Positions 43,155-50,747 of a DNA stretch of 64,000 nucleotides are shown here, one piece after another. The DNA lies in the NCBI RefSeq assembly GCF_020687045.1, contig NZ_JAJEPW010000007.1, positions 15,585 to 79,584 of the forward strand, read 5' to 3'. The DNA is from Vescimonas cirricatena (GTDB taxonomy: Bacteria; Bacillota; Clostridia; Oscillospirales; Oscillospiraceae). Within the stretch, counting starts at the first letter, position 1; every line of letters starts with the position of its first letter. The notes below the pieces were generated by a model, which did no database searches, was not told where the DNA came from, and was given only the letters and a program-made list of their open reading frames with translations. A program made the translations under genes and the position numbers.

Positions 43155-43295
43155 ATGAATGGCGTTGTGCTCCTGGTAGGCGGACTTCTGCTTGTGGCGG
43201 TGATCAAGCTGATTATAGATCGAAATTGGATCGGCCTGCTTCTCTGTGCTGTCGCCCTGCTTCTGGTCTTTGGGGCTGGACACCATACAAAATAG
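43155..43295 (+). CDS. Tiny two-helix membrane protein
   Basis: This 46-residue protein begins MNGVVLLVGGLLLVAVIKLI and consists of two hydrophobic segments flanking DRNW. It starts on the base after the upstream stop (TGAATG), with GGGAGG upstream. The size and topology resemble an even shorter Imm17-like protein. It closes the immunity run before the WYL regulator. Confidence 0.6.
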   Translation: MNGVVLLVGGLLLVAVIKLIIDRNWIGLLLCAVALLLVFGAGHHTK

Positions 43296-43323
43296 GCCAT
43301 TTTAAGAATCGAGGAGGTGAAGT

Positions 43324-44286
43324 ATGCAGAATTCAACAAATATGCGGATACTGGAATTACTCCGGTTTCTCTATGAGCGGACCGATGAAAACCATCCCGC
43401 CACAGTATCTGACATCATTGCCCATCTGAATGGAAAAGGAATTCAGGCAGTGCGGCAGACTGTTTACGCAGATACCAATGCGCTGATCGATGCGGGGATT
43501 GATATTGTGGTGGTTAAGAGTACCCAAAACCAATATTTTATGGGAAGTCGCCTGTTTGAGTATCCAGAACTGAAAATGCTGACAGATGCAGTAGCATCCT
43601 CGAAGATCATTTCTGCCAAGAAATCCGAGGAGCTGGTGCAGAAATTATGCCGTTTAGCCGGCACATATCAGGCAGAGCAGCTTCGGCAGCTCGCCAGCTT
43701 ATCCAGTCGGGTGAAACCGGACAATGAGCAAGTCTATTACATCATTGATGCCATCCAAACGGCGATTTTGGAAAAGCGGCAGGTACAGTTCCAGTATTAT
43801 GAATATACGCCCGAGAAAAAACGAGTTCTCAAGCATGGCGGTTACCTCTATAAACTGGAGCCTTATGCTTTGGAATGGAAGAATGACCACTATTACCTGA
43901 TTGGCTTTTCTTACAAGCACCAGCGGATGGCCCATTTCCGAGTAGACCGCCTGTCGGGGATCAAGATACTTCCCGCCGGCTTTACACCCGATGAAGGCTT
44001 TGATGTGGCGGGCTACACCAACAAGATCGTTGATATGTTTGCTGCTGACCGCACGATTTCTGTTGAACTGCTCTGCGAGAACAAACTGATGAAAACCATC
44101 ATAGACCATTATGGAGAATCTGTACCCACTCGTCCATATGACGAGGAACACTTTGCTGCAAAAATCGAAGTCGATCCAAGCAGCACCTTTTACGGCTGGG
44201 TCTTCAAATTTATGGGCGGTATTCAGATCATAGCACCCCAGAAGTGTGTGGAAGAAATGAAGCGGATCGCCCGCAGTTTTCTCTAA
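43324..44286 (+). CDS. WYL-domain transcriptional regulator
   Basis: This 320-residue protein has an N-terminal winged helix (MRILELLRFLYERTDENHPA) and a central WYL domain (about 145-240) with KLEPYALEWKNDHYYLIGFS, then HFRVDRLSGI. WYL regulators sense ligands, often nucleic acids, and commonly control defence systems and mobile elements. It lies at the end of the immunity array, co-directional, with a perfect terminator right after. It may regulate the array. AGGAGGTGA precedes the ATG. Confidence 0.85.
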   Translation: MQNSTNMRILELLRFLYERTDENHPATVSDIIAHLNGKGIQAVRQTVYADTNALIDAGIDIVVVKSTQNQYFMGSRLFEYPELKMLTDAVASSKIISAKKSEELVQKLCRLAGTYQAEQLRQLASLSSRVKPDNEQVYYIIDAIQTAILEKRQVQFQYYEYTPEKKRVLKHGGYLYKLEPYALEWKNDHYYLIGFSYKHQRMAHFRVDRLSGIKILPAGFTPDEGFDVAGYTNKIVDMFAADRTISVELLCENKLMKTIIDHYGESVPTRPYDEEHFAAKIEVDPSSTFYGWVFKFMGGIQIIAPQKCVEEMKRIARSFL

Positions 44287-44331
44287 AACGGAGGTCAGGT
44301 GTTATGAAATTTTAACACCTGACCTCCGTTT
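44286..44331 (+). terminator. Perfect 19-bp terminator hairpin after the WYL gene
   Basis: AAACGGAGGTCAGGTGTTA (44286-44304) pairs with its exact complement at 44313-44331 around an 8-base loop, followed by TTCCTTTTTT. It ends the immunity transcript and isolates the XRE/ImmA module. Confidence 0.9.
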
Positions 44332-44343
44332 CCTTTTTTATCC

Positions 44344-44401
44344 TTGTATCGAACAGATGTACTGGCTATAATATAAACAAGATGTTCGCAAACCAGCGAA
44401 A
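44344..44401 (+). promoter_or_regulatory. Promoter with downstream operator for the XRE/ImmA pair
   Basis: TTGTAT (44344-44349) and TATAAT (44367-44372) are 17 bp apart. The dyad GTTCGCaaaccaGCGAAa at 44384-44401 lies just after the start site. The same core TTCGC-N6-GCGAA occurs at 45490-45505. It is the likely binding site of the XRE regulator, giving autoregulation. Confidence 0.7.
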
Positions 44402-44422
44402 CTCTATGAAGGAGGGATACCA

Positions 44423-44782
44423 GTGACCTTTGGAGCTTTCATCAGCACACGGCGCAAAGAGGCCAAATTAAACCTCCGGGATACCGCGAAACACCTCGGT
44501 ATCTCCAATGGGTACCTGTGTGATATTGAGCAGGGGCGCCGGCCGGCGCCAGAGGAAGCGTTTGTAGAGCGTATCTCTTCTTTTCTGGAATTGGATAAGC
44601 AGGAGCATGAAATACTGCTGGATTTAGCCGCAGATTCCAGGAAGACAGTTCCGGCCGATCTACCTGACTATATCCGCCAACATGACATCGTCCGCGCAGC
44701 ATTGAGAGTGGCAAAAGAAGTAGATGCTACCGATGAGGAATGGAAAGCATTTATGGAAATGTTGCAGAACCGCCAGAACTAA
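44423..44782 (+). CDS. XRE-family repressor (ImmR-like)
   Basis: This 119-residue protein starts with GTG, with AGGAGGG 6 bases upstream. HTH: LNLRDTAKHLGISNGYLCDI then EQGRRPAPEE. The C-terminal part is helical. It pairs with the ImmA-type protease 12 bp downstream, as in ICEBs1, where the protease cleaves the repressor after DNA damage or quorum signals to switch the element on. The probable operator is TTCGC-N6-GCGAA. Confidence 0.88.
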   Translation: MTFGAFISTRRKEAKLNLRDTAKHLGISNGYLCDIEQGRRPAPEEAFVERISSFLELDKQEHEILLDLAADSRKTVPADLPDYIRQHDIVRAALRVAKEVDATDEEWKAFMEMLQNRQN

Positions 44783-44794
44783 GGGGGGATTTTC

Positions 44795-45409
44795 TTGTCT
44801 GTACCAAAGTATCGATTGGACGCAATTGAAACCATTGGACGGAAGATCCTGCAAGAGTACGATCCCGCTTTGTTGGACGGACCTCCCCAGGCAGTCCCCA
44901 TTGAAACTATCATAGAAACCAAGTTTGATCTAACTCTGGAATATCATTGCCTACGCAAGAACGGGAGCATCCTTGGGGAAACAATTTTCGATGAGGGCGC
45001 TGCCATTTTGTATGACCAAGATGAAAAACGCTACCGCTTGATCGCCGTCAAAGCTGGAACGATCTTAGTGGAGGAGCGGCTTTGTGTGGACAGGCTCCTC
45101 GGCAGGCTGCGGTTCACCTGCGCCCACGAACTGGGGCACTGGGTCCTGCACCAGAAGCTGTATTCTGGCACAGGCGATGTGGCTGCCTATGAAGGAAAAA
45201 CATCTTTGGATGAAAGCTATGGTCTGGTCGAATGGCAGGCTGACGCCTTGGCTACTGCTCTCCTCATGCCCTTGCCGCAAATAAAAAGGAGTTTTTACCG
45301 TTTGCGCGCAGGCAGAAGCCATGAACATCTGGTTGCGGAAATGGCTCGGACCTTCCAAGTCTCCAAGCAGGCCATGCGTATTCGGTTGGAAACACGCAAT
45401 CTCATATAA
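44795..45409 (+). CDS. ImmA/IrrE-family metallopeptidase
   Basis: This 204-residue protein has the zinc motif HELGH at 111-115 in FTCAHELGHWVLH and the third ligand probably in EWQADALATALLMP. It likely cleaves the adjacent XRE repressor. TTG start with GGGGGG upstream. After its stop there is a GC-rich hairpin (GCCCCTC/GAGGGGC, about 45425-45447) that may reduce read-through. Confidence 0.9.
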   Translation: MSVPKYRLDAIETIGRKILQEYDPALLDGPPQAVPIETIIETKFDLTLEYHCLRKNGSILGETIFDEGAAILYDQDEKRYRLIAVKAGTILVEERLCVDRLLGRLRFTCAHELGHWVLHQKLYSGTGDVAAYEGKTSLDESYGLVEWQADALATALLMPLPQIKRSFYRLRAGRSHEHLVAEMARTFQVSKQAMRIRLETRNLI

Positions 45410-45489
45410 GTTTGGTACGGCAAGGCCCCTCCTCCTGAGAGAGGGGCGCAGCCGCTCCGCTGTTCGCAGGCTTTGTTGTATGCATTTTG

Positions 45490-45505
45490 TTCGCAGCTTA
45501 GCGAA
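45490..45505 (+). promoter_or_regulatory. Second copy of the TTCGC-N6-GCGAA operator
   Basis: TTCGCagcttaGCGAA matches the dyad in front of the XRE gene. A half-site TTCGC is also at 45463-45467. It lies 20 bp before the ArpU-like gene, so the repressor probably controls that gene and what follows. Confidence 0.65.
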
Positions 45506-45525
45506 CAAGGAAGGAGGAGAATGGC

Positions 45526-46068
45526 ATGAGGAAAGAAAGCGCCACTGTGCAGAAATGCAAAAGACAGATGGCGACCCTTGGATTTGACAGCCAGCTGGCC
45601 TATCATCGGGTAAAGCTGATTTTGAAAATCTACCGGGATGTGGTGTGGGTCCTCAGTGAACGGATGGAAGAACTGCATGAGTATGCCTGGGAGCTGGGTG
45701 CTCAAGACGTTGATACCGGGCTTATCTATCTACAGAGCTTCGCCCCGGATATGGATCTGCAGGAGTTTGAGGAACGGGTCTGCTGCGTGATGGAAAACCG
45801 GATGCTGGTGGATGTGATCGACCGTGCCCTTCTCCGCTTGAAACGATACCCTGACCGGGGGGAACTTTACTATGAGATCCTGACCAAACAATTTATCCAC
45901 CGTTTCAACAGCACAGAAAAGGAACTGCTGGATGAGCTGAATATGGAGCGAAGCGTATTCTATGACCGGAAGCGTGAGGCAATCTTCTTATTGTCCCTCT
46001 GCCTTTTTGGTTATGCTGTGCCGGAACTTCAGGAAGAATTGGAGATGCCCCGACTTTATCCCGATTGA
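45526..46068 (+). CDS. ArpU/sigma-like transcription activator
   Basis: This 180-residue protein begins MRKESATVQKCKRQMATLGF. The C-terminal region with ELLDELNMERSVFYDRKREA followed by a hydrophobic helix fits ArpU-type late regulators. It lies downstream of the predicted repressor operator and upstream of another sigma-like gene. A good AGGAAGGAGG site is present. It could trigger expression of the integration module. Confidence 0.65.
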   Translation: MRKESATVQKCKRQMATLGFDSQLAYHRVKLILKIYRDVVWVLSERMEELHEYAWELGAQDVDTGLIYLQSFAPDMDLQEFEERVCCVMENRMLVDVIDRALLRLKRYPDRGELYYEILTKQFIHRFNSTEKELLDELNMERSVFYDRKREAIFLLSLCLFGYAVPELQEELEMPRLYPD

Positions 46069-46173
46069 TTCCCGATGAAAAACCGACGAAATCCCTACTC
46101 CCTTCCGACTTTGCCTCTGCTATACTCAGTACAGTGGCAGGTATGCGAAAAAATGAATAGGACCAGCTGAGAA

Positions 46174-46267
46174 GGGCCGGGACGCTGTAAAGTGTCTCGG
46201 CCCGCTGTATTCCTGCCGCAATATGGCGGCAGGGATCAGCCGGGGATGCAGAAATGCGTCCCCGGCT
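46174..46267 (+). repeat. Three consecutive hairpins in the gap before the sigma-like gene
   Basis: Hairpin 1: GGGCCGGGAC (46174-46183) with GTCTCGGCCC (46194-46203). Hairpin 2: CCTGCCGC (46212-46219) with GCGGCAGG (46226-46233). Hairpin 3: AGCCGGGGA (46238-46246) with TCCCCGGCT (46259-46267), followed by ATTTTTC. The last looks like a terminator or attenuator. Nothing else is recognised in the 316-bp gap 46069-46384. Confidence 0.65.
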
Positions 46268-46384
46268 ATTTTTCTGCCCGGCATTGGGAGGGCCAGCATG
46301 GGCTGGGAGGCTTATGTTGCCAAGTACCCCTGATCTCAAGATTTTGATTCGCCATCAAAATTTTGAAATTTGGAGGAAAGGCAC

Positions 46385-46825
46385 ATGGAATCCAACGGGA
46401 AGTTTACCCTTATTGTTTTTAACACCTGCACTCGGGAATATGAAGAAGTCATGGTGACTGAGGAGGTCTATCGCACTTACTGCAGAACCCGGTGGAATAT
46501 CAAGGACAATGATCAGAGTTTTTTTGACCATGAGATCCAGATAAGCGGGATGATCGGCGGTCAGGATGGCGCCTATGAAAATTTCCGGGAGTTTATTGAC
46601 GCCATCAACACCCCGGAACATATCGTCCTTGAACAAATGAAGAAAGAGGCCCTGTACCAAGCGATTTCAGCGTTGTCTGCTGCGGATCAAGCTTTGGTGC
46701 AGGGTTTGTTTTTTGAGGGCCAAAGCGAACTGGATTACGCAGGGGAACTTGGCATCTCTCAGCCTGCGGTCCATAAGCGGAAAGTCCGCATCCTCAAACA
46801 ATTGAAAAAACTTTTGGAAAATTGA
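46385..46825 (+). CDS. Sigma-70 region 4-type regulator
   Basis: This 146-residue protein begins MESNGKFTLIVFNTCTREYE. The C-terminal HTH (ELDYAGELGISQPAVHKRKV) has the sigma region 4 form and the N-terminal part is the recognisable element-type extension with RTRWNIKDNDQSFFDHEIQ. GGAGG precedes the ATG. It likely drives the recombinase genes downstream. Confidence 0.8.
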   Translation: MESNGKFTLIVFNTCTREYEEVMVTEEVYRTYCRTRWNIKDNDQSFFDHEIQISGMIGGQDGAYENFREFIDAINTPEHIVLEQMKKEALYQAISALSAADQALVQGLFFEGQSELDYAGELGISQPAVHKRKVRILKQLKKLLEN

Positions 46826-47537
46826 AATTGGAGGGTTATTAAAATGCCGACATCTTCCCCTATACAAGCGAGAAGGAACTGCTTCTCACTTGTTCCTTGA
46901 AAACCAAATATCCGATTGTCTGAATACTTTCCTGGCGGGGCTTTTGAAAAAAGCAAGCGACGCTGGAGGATGCGCCAAGACCACCTGTAGATGAGCGGCA
47001 TGGGTTGAAAACGAAGACACCTATACATTTTTGTTCGGTTTTGTCAATCAGCTGATCACCATCTATCAACGACGGCCAAATAAGGTGCCAAGCGGGTCCA
47101 TCCGTCCACAAAACAGCCTGTGGCAAGCTGTATCGCAACGATTCCGTCAGGGACAATGATACTTCCGTCCAGTCACAGCCCCCACCGAAATGGGGATCAA
47201 GCAATGAGGGCGGCCGACAGAGATCCTGCCGGGGGTGAGAGTCCCATGACGCGGTGAAGCCAGCCGCGGTTCAGATGGTCGCCCTATGGAGCTGATGCCA
47301 GTGGCACAGTCTCCTGCGCTTGGGGAAGTAGTGTCGAATACGAGCGCCAAAGAAAGACAACACGAATGTGAAGTCTTAATATCAGAAGCAATGGGGATCG
47401 CTTCTGCTCTATGCCAGCCCTTTCACTGACCGGAATGACTGCTGTATGAGTCACCATTCCAATCCTGCAAGGGATCTGGTTATCAGAGAAGCGATCCCTA
47501 TTTTTGTGGTATTAAGCCAGAAAAACAGGGGGTGCAA
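46826..47537 (+). other. 712-bp structured non-coding region before mazF
   Basis: No convincing long gene is seen. Near the start a 17-18 codon ORF (ATG 46844) with GGAGGG upstream covers a hairpin, AAGCGAGAAG (46866-46875) with CTTCTCACTT (46882-46891). Around 47220-47260 are short stems (GGGGTGAGAGTCCC, GCGGTGAAGCCAGCCGC). Such motifs suggest a folded RNA, perhaps a riboswitch-like or intron-derived remnant. I could not match it to a known class. Confidence 0.4.
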
Positions 47538-47921
47538 ATGATGGAAACATACCGCAAAGAGGACATCCGCCGGGGTGATATCTACTATGCAGACCTGCGG
47601 CCGGTAGTTGGCTCCGAGCAGGGCGGAATCCGTCCTGTGGTCATTCTCCAGAACAATGTGGGCAACCGGCACAGTCCCACAGTGATCGCAGCCGCGATCA
47701 CCAGCCGGAAAGGTAAGCATAAACTTCCTACTCATGTGAACCTGGATGCTCCAGTCCCAGGTCTTTACCGCGACTCTATCATCCTGCTGGAACAGCTTCG
47801 CACCATCGATAAAAGCAGATTGAGGGATAAGCTTGGTTCTCTTGGAGAAGACCAAATGTGCAAGCTTGACCATGCGCTGGAAGTCAGCGTTGGGCTTCTC
47901 CCAATCTATAATACCATCTGA
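47538..47921 (+). CDS. MazF/PemK-type endoribonuclease toxin
   Basis: This 127-residue protein contains RRGDIYYADLRPVVGSEQGG, then IRPVVILQNN and TVIAAAITSR, the conserved core of MazF. It would cleave mRNA at short motifs. No MazE-like antitoxin is seen immediately upstream or downstream. It may serve to stabilise the element or act in its regulation. The start could be ATG 47538 or 47541. Confidence 0.88.
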   Translation: MMETYRKEDIRRGDIYYADLRPVVGSEQGGIRPVVILQNNVGNRHSPTVIAAAITSRKGKHKLPTHVNLDAPVPGLYRDSIILLEQLRTIDKSRLRDKLGSLGEDQMCKLDHALEVSVGLLPIYNTI

Positions 47922-48024
47922 TTTTACCCGCACTCAGGATACCGCCATTTAAAAATAGACCAGGAACGATCGGGGCCGTTCATCGGCTCCGGTGGGCGGC
48001 CCCTCCATAACAGGAGGGTGTTTT

Positions 48025-48180
48025 ATGACTAAGATAGAACTTCAAGATAACCTTGTATTTCTTTCCGCGCTGAAGCTGCTGGAGCAGCTCACCGAAAAGG
48101 GCCTACTGACAGTGGATGAAGCGGAGAAGTCCCGCATTGAGCTGGAGCGGAAGCTCCGGCCCACTCTGCTGTTCGCCTGA
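48025..48180 (+). CDS. SHOCT-like small protein upstream of the recombinases
   Basis: This 51-residue helical protein begins MTKIELQDNLVFLSALKLLE. The C-terminal half, LTEKGLLTVDEAEKSRIELE, resembles a SHOCT oligomerisation motif. AGGAGGG precedes the ATG. Similar genes precede serine recombinases in related elements. Confidence 0.7.
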   Translation: MTKIELQDNLVFLSALKLLEQLTEKGLLTVDEAEKSRIELERKLRPTLLFA

Positions 48181-48302
48181 ACAGGCTCTATATGAGAATA
48201 GCTGATTGCCCAGTTTTCCCGCTTCTTTTTCGTTGATGTTGGTAATGGCTATTGCGGAAGGACTGTGGTAGTGTGTGTTGCTGAGAGGAGGTCAAAAAAG
48301 AT

Positions 48303-49904
48303 ATGACGGAAACAAACATAAGCATCGCAAGAGTTCCGCAGGTCACGGTGATCGACCCAAGAATCCCCGAAAAAGCAAAACTGAGGGTGGCAGCCTACGC
48401 CCGAGTCAGCAGTGACTCCGAAGACCAGGTCAACTCCTATATCGCCCAGGTAGACTTTTATACCAAGCACATCGCTGGCAAAGAGGACTGGGAGATGGTA
48501 GATATCTATGCCGATGAAGGTATCTCTGGGCTGGAAGCCAGGAATCGGGATGATTTCAACCGAATGATGGCCGATTGCAGGGAGGGAAAGATCGACCGGG
48601 TCCTCTGCAAATCGATCTCACGCTTTGCACGCAACACACAGGAATACATCCAGTTCGTGCGGGAACTACTCCGGCTGGGTATTTCGATCCACTTTGAAAA
48701 GGAGAACATCGATACCGGGAAGATGACCTCGGAACAGGTTGCCCAAATCTATGGGGCTTTCGCCCAGATGGAATCGACCAACCACTCCAGTAATATGCGC
48801 TTCAGTGTCCGTATGAGGATGGAAAAGGGGTTGTTTGTCCCATCTTCCGTCCCCTATGGCTACCGGCTGGCAGGGCGGGATCTGGAGATCATACCGGAGG
48901 AGGCTGAGGTGGTCCGCCGCATCTTCTCCGCTTATCTGAGCGGCCAGGGAAAGGATGATATCGCCAGGGAGCTGAACCAGCTCGGGGTGGATCGAGGCCG
49001 AAACCGCGAGAAGTGGCATCCCAGTACGGTGGCCTACATCCTGACCAATATCTCCTACACCGGAGATATGATCTGGCAAAAAAGCTGCGCCACAGATACG
49101 ATTCCATTCCGGCAGGTTCGAAACCTTGGCCAGAAGCCCCGCTACTTTGTGGAGCACAGCCACCCGGCCATCGTAAGCTGTGCGGATTTTCAGAGGGTAC
49201 AGGAACTGATGTCCTCCCGCAAGGGGCAGTTCCATGGGACGCACCGTATAAGTAAGGGCAGCCGCTATGATAAACACATCTACTGCGGGGGATGCGGCTC
49301 TCTCTGTCGCAAAAAAATCACAGGGGGAAAGACTTACTGGGTCTGCCGCCGCCACGATGGAAACAAAGCAGACTGCCCTACCCCGCAGATTCCAGAACCA
49401 GAAATTGCGGCGGCTGTCCTGCGGCTCTACCACAAGCTGAAACTTGGTCAGGAAACCGTCCTGCGGCCTGTCCTCAGCCAACTGCAGGAGCTTAGGGAAC
49501 GGGAACTCCGCTCCAATCGCAAGATCAGTGATATTGACAATGAAATAGCCCGTATCTCAGAGCAGAATCTCGTCCTTGTTCGGCTGAAGTTGAAAGGGTA
49601 TGTGGATTCTGCTCTCTATTTATCCCAGATGGATGAAATCGACCGTAAGCTGCGGGAGCTCAGGAAGCTGCGACGCCGTCTTCTGGAGGCAGCCGGTGAA
49701 GACCGGCAGATCCATGACACAGAGCGAATGATGGAGTATCTGGAGGATGGTCCGGAATGGCTGGATGAGGTTCCCGCGGAACTGTTTGGGGAACTGTTTG
49801 GGGAACTGATTGAGCGGATCATCATTATCAGCCCGGAACGGTTGAAGTTCCGCCTGCTGAATGGGATGGAACTGGCAGAAAACATAGAGAGGACGGTGCG
49901 ATAA
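48303..49904 (+). CDS. Large serine recombinase 1
   Basis: This 533-residue protein has an N-terminal resolvase domain with catalytic S36 in AAYARVSSDSEDQ and GISGLEARNRDDFNRMM, then a recombinase domain (about 190-270) and a zinc-ribbon region with CGGCGSLCRKK. The C-terminal coiled coil precedes LFGELIERIII. It would catalyse integration or excision of the element together with the two following proteins. Confidence 0.92.
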   Translation: MTETNISIARVPQVTVIDPRIPEKAKLRVAAYARVSSDSEDQVNSYIAQVDFYTKHIAGKEDWEMVDIYADEGISGLEARNRDDFNRMMADCREGKIDRVLCKSISRFARNTQEYIQFVRELLRLGISIHFEKENIDTGKMTSEQVAQIYGAFAQMESTNHSSNMRFSVRMRMEKGLFVPSSVPYGYRLAGRDLEIIPEEAEVVRRIFSAYLSGQGKDDIARELNQLGVDRGRNREKWHPSTVAYILTNISYTGDMIWQKSCATDTIPFRQVRNLGQKPRYFVEHSHPAIVSCADFQRVQELMSSRKGQFHGTHRISKGSRYDKHIYCGGCGSLCRKKITGGKTYWVCRRHDGNKADCPTPQIPEPEIAAAVLRLYHKLKLGQETVLRPVLSQLQELRERELRSNRKISDIDNEIARISEQNLVLVRLKLKGYVDSALYLSQMDEIDRKLRELRKLRRRLLEAAGEDRQIHDTERMMEYLEDGPEWLDEVPAELFGELFGELIERIIIISPERLKFRLLNGMELAENIERTVR

Positions 49905-50747
49905 ATGGCGTGGCAAAGAAAAATTCCTTTCGGCTATCAGGTCCAGAACGGCAGGATCAACTGCCATCCGGAGGAAGCAGAGCTTGTAAGGGCTATCTTC
50001 TCCCGCTATCTGCTGGGCGGCTCCTACAGTCAGATTGCTGACGAGATGGCCCGGCAAGGTGTGCGCTATCATCAACATACTGCCCAGTGGAACAAACACA
50101 TGGTCAAGCGGATTTTGGAGAATGAACGGTATCTCGGGATGGATGGCTATCCCCAGCTGGTGACAGATGAGGAATTTCTCGCTGTCCGCCTGCGGCGGGG
50201 AGAACAGAACACCTACGCTCCATGCCCAAGCGAGATCATCCCTATACGGGACAAGGCGGTCTGCGCCCTCTGTGGAGAAAAGATGGCGCGGGATACCAAA
50301 TCCCGTGGCCGCCCACGCTGGCGGTGTAAAAATCCAGAGTGCGGCGGCAGTGTATATCTTGATGACAGCATCATTTTGGAACGAGTGGTGCAGAAGCTCA
50401 AAGTGCTGGCTCATTCTCCTGAGTGTATCCGGCTTCCTAAAGCCGCCCCTGCCTCAACAGATGCCCTTCGCATCGAAAATGAACTGGCCCTCTGCTTTAA
50501 CCGGGCCGATATCAACCCGGAATATATGAAAACACTGATCATGGCCGCCGCTGCCGAGCGGTATGCCGGCCTGAACGATCCAACGCCGGCCCACAGGCGG
50601 GCACTGCTGCGGCAGAAGCTGGAGCTGGAGCCGGAGAACGAAGAAACCCTGTGGGAACTTTTTGAGTCGGCAGTAACCCATGTGTGCATCGGCAAAGGCG
50701 GAGAGATCAGCCTATCCCAAAAAGATCAAAAGGAGTGTGCCTCATGA
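49905..50747 (+). CDS. Recombinase-domain protein lacking the catalytic domain
   Basis: This 280-residue protein starts directly after the stop of recombinase 1 (TAAATG). It begins MAWQRKIPFGYQVQNGRINC, i.e. at the recombinase DNA-binding domain, and continues with a zinc ribbon (CALCGEKM, CKNPECGG). There is no resolvase domain and thus no catalytic serine. It overlaps recombinase 2 by 4 bp (ATGA). It probably acts as a DNA-binding subunit or directionality factor in a three-protein complex. Confidence 0.85.
   Translation: MAWQRKIPFGYQVQNGRINCHPEEAELVRAIFSRYLLGGSYSQIADEMARQGVRYHQHTAQWNKHMVKRILENERYLGMDGYPQLVTDEEFLAVRLRRGEQNTYAPCPSEIIPIRDKAVCALCGEKMARDTKSRGRPRWRCKNPECGGSVYLDDSIILERVVQKLKVLAHSPECIRLPKAAPASTDALRIENELALCFNRADINPEYMKTLIMAAAAERYAGLNDPTPAHRRALLRQKLELEPENEETLWELFESAVTHVCIGKGGEISLSQKDQKECAS

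Noticed and set aside
47200..47360. Considered a cobalamin riboswitch or group II intron fragment
   Set aside because: Some loop-like motifs are similar, but the order and spacing do not fit either consensus by eye; kept only as an unexplained structured region.
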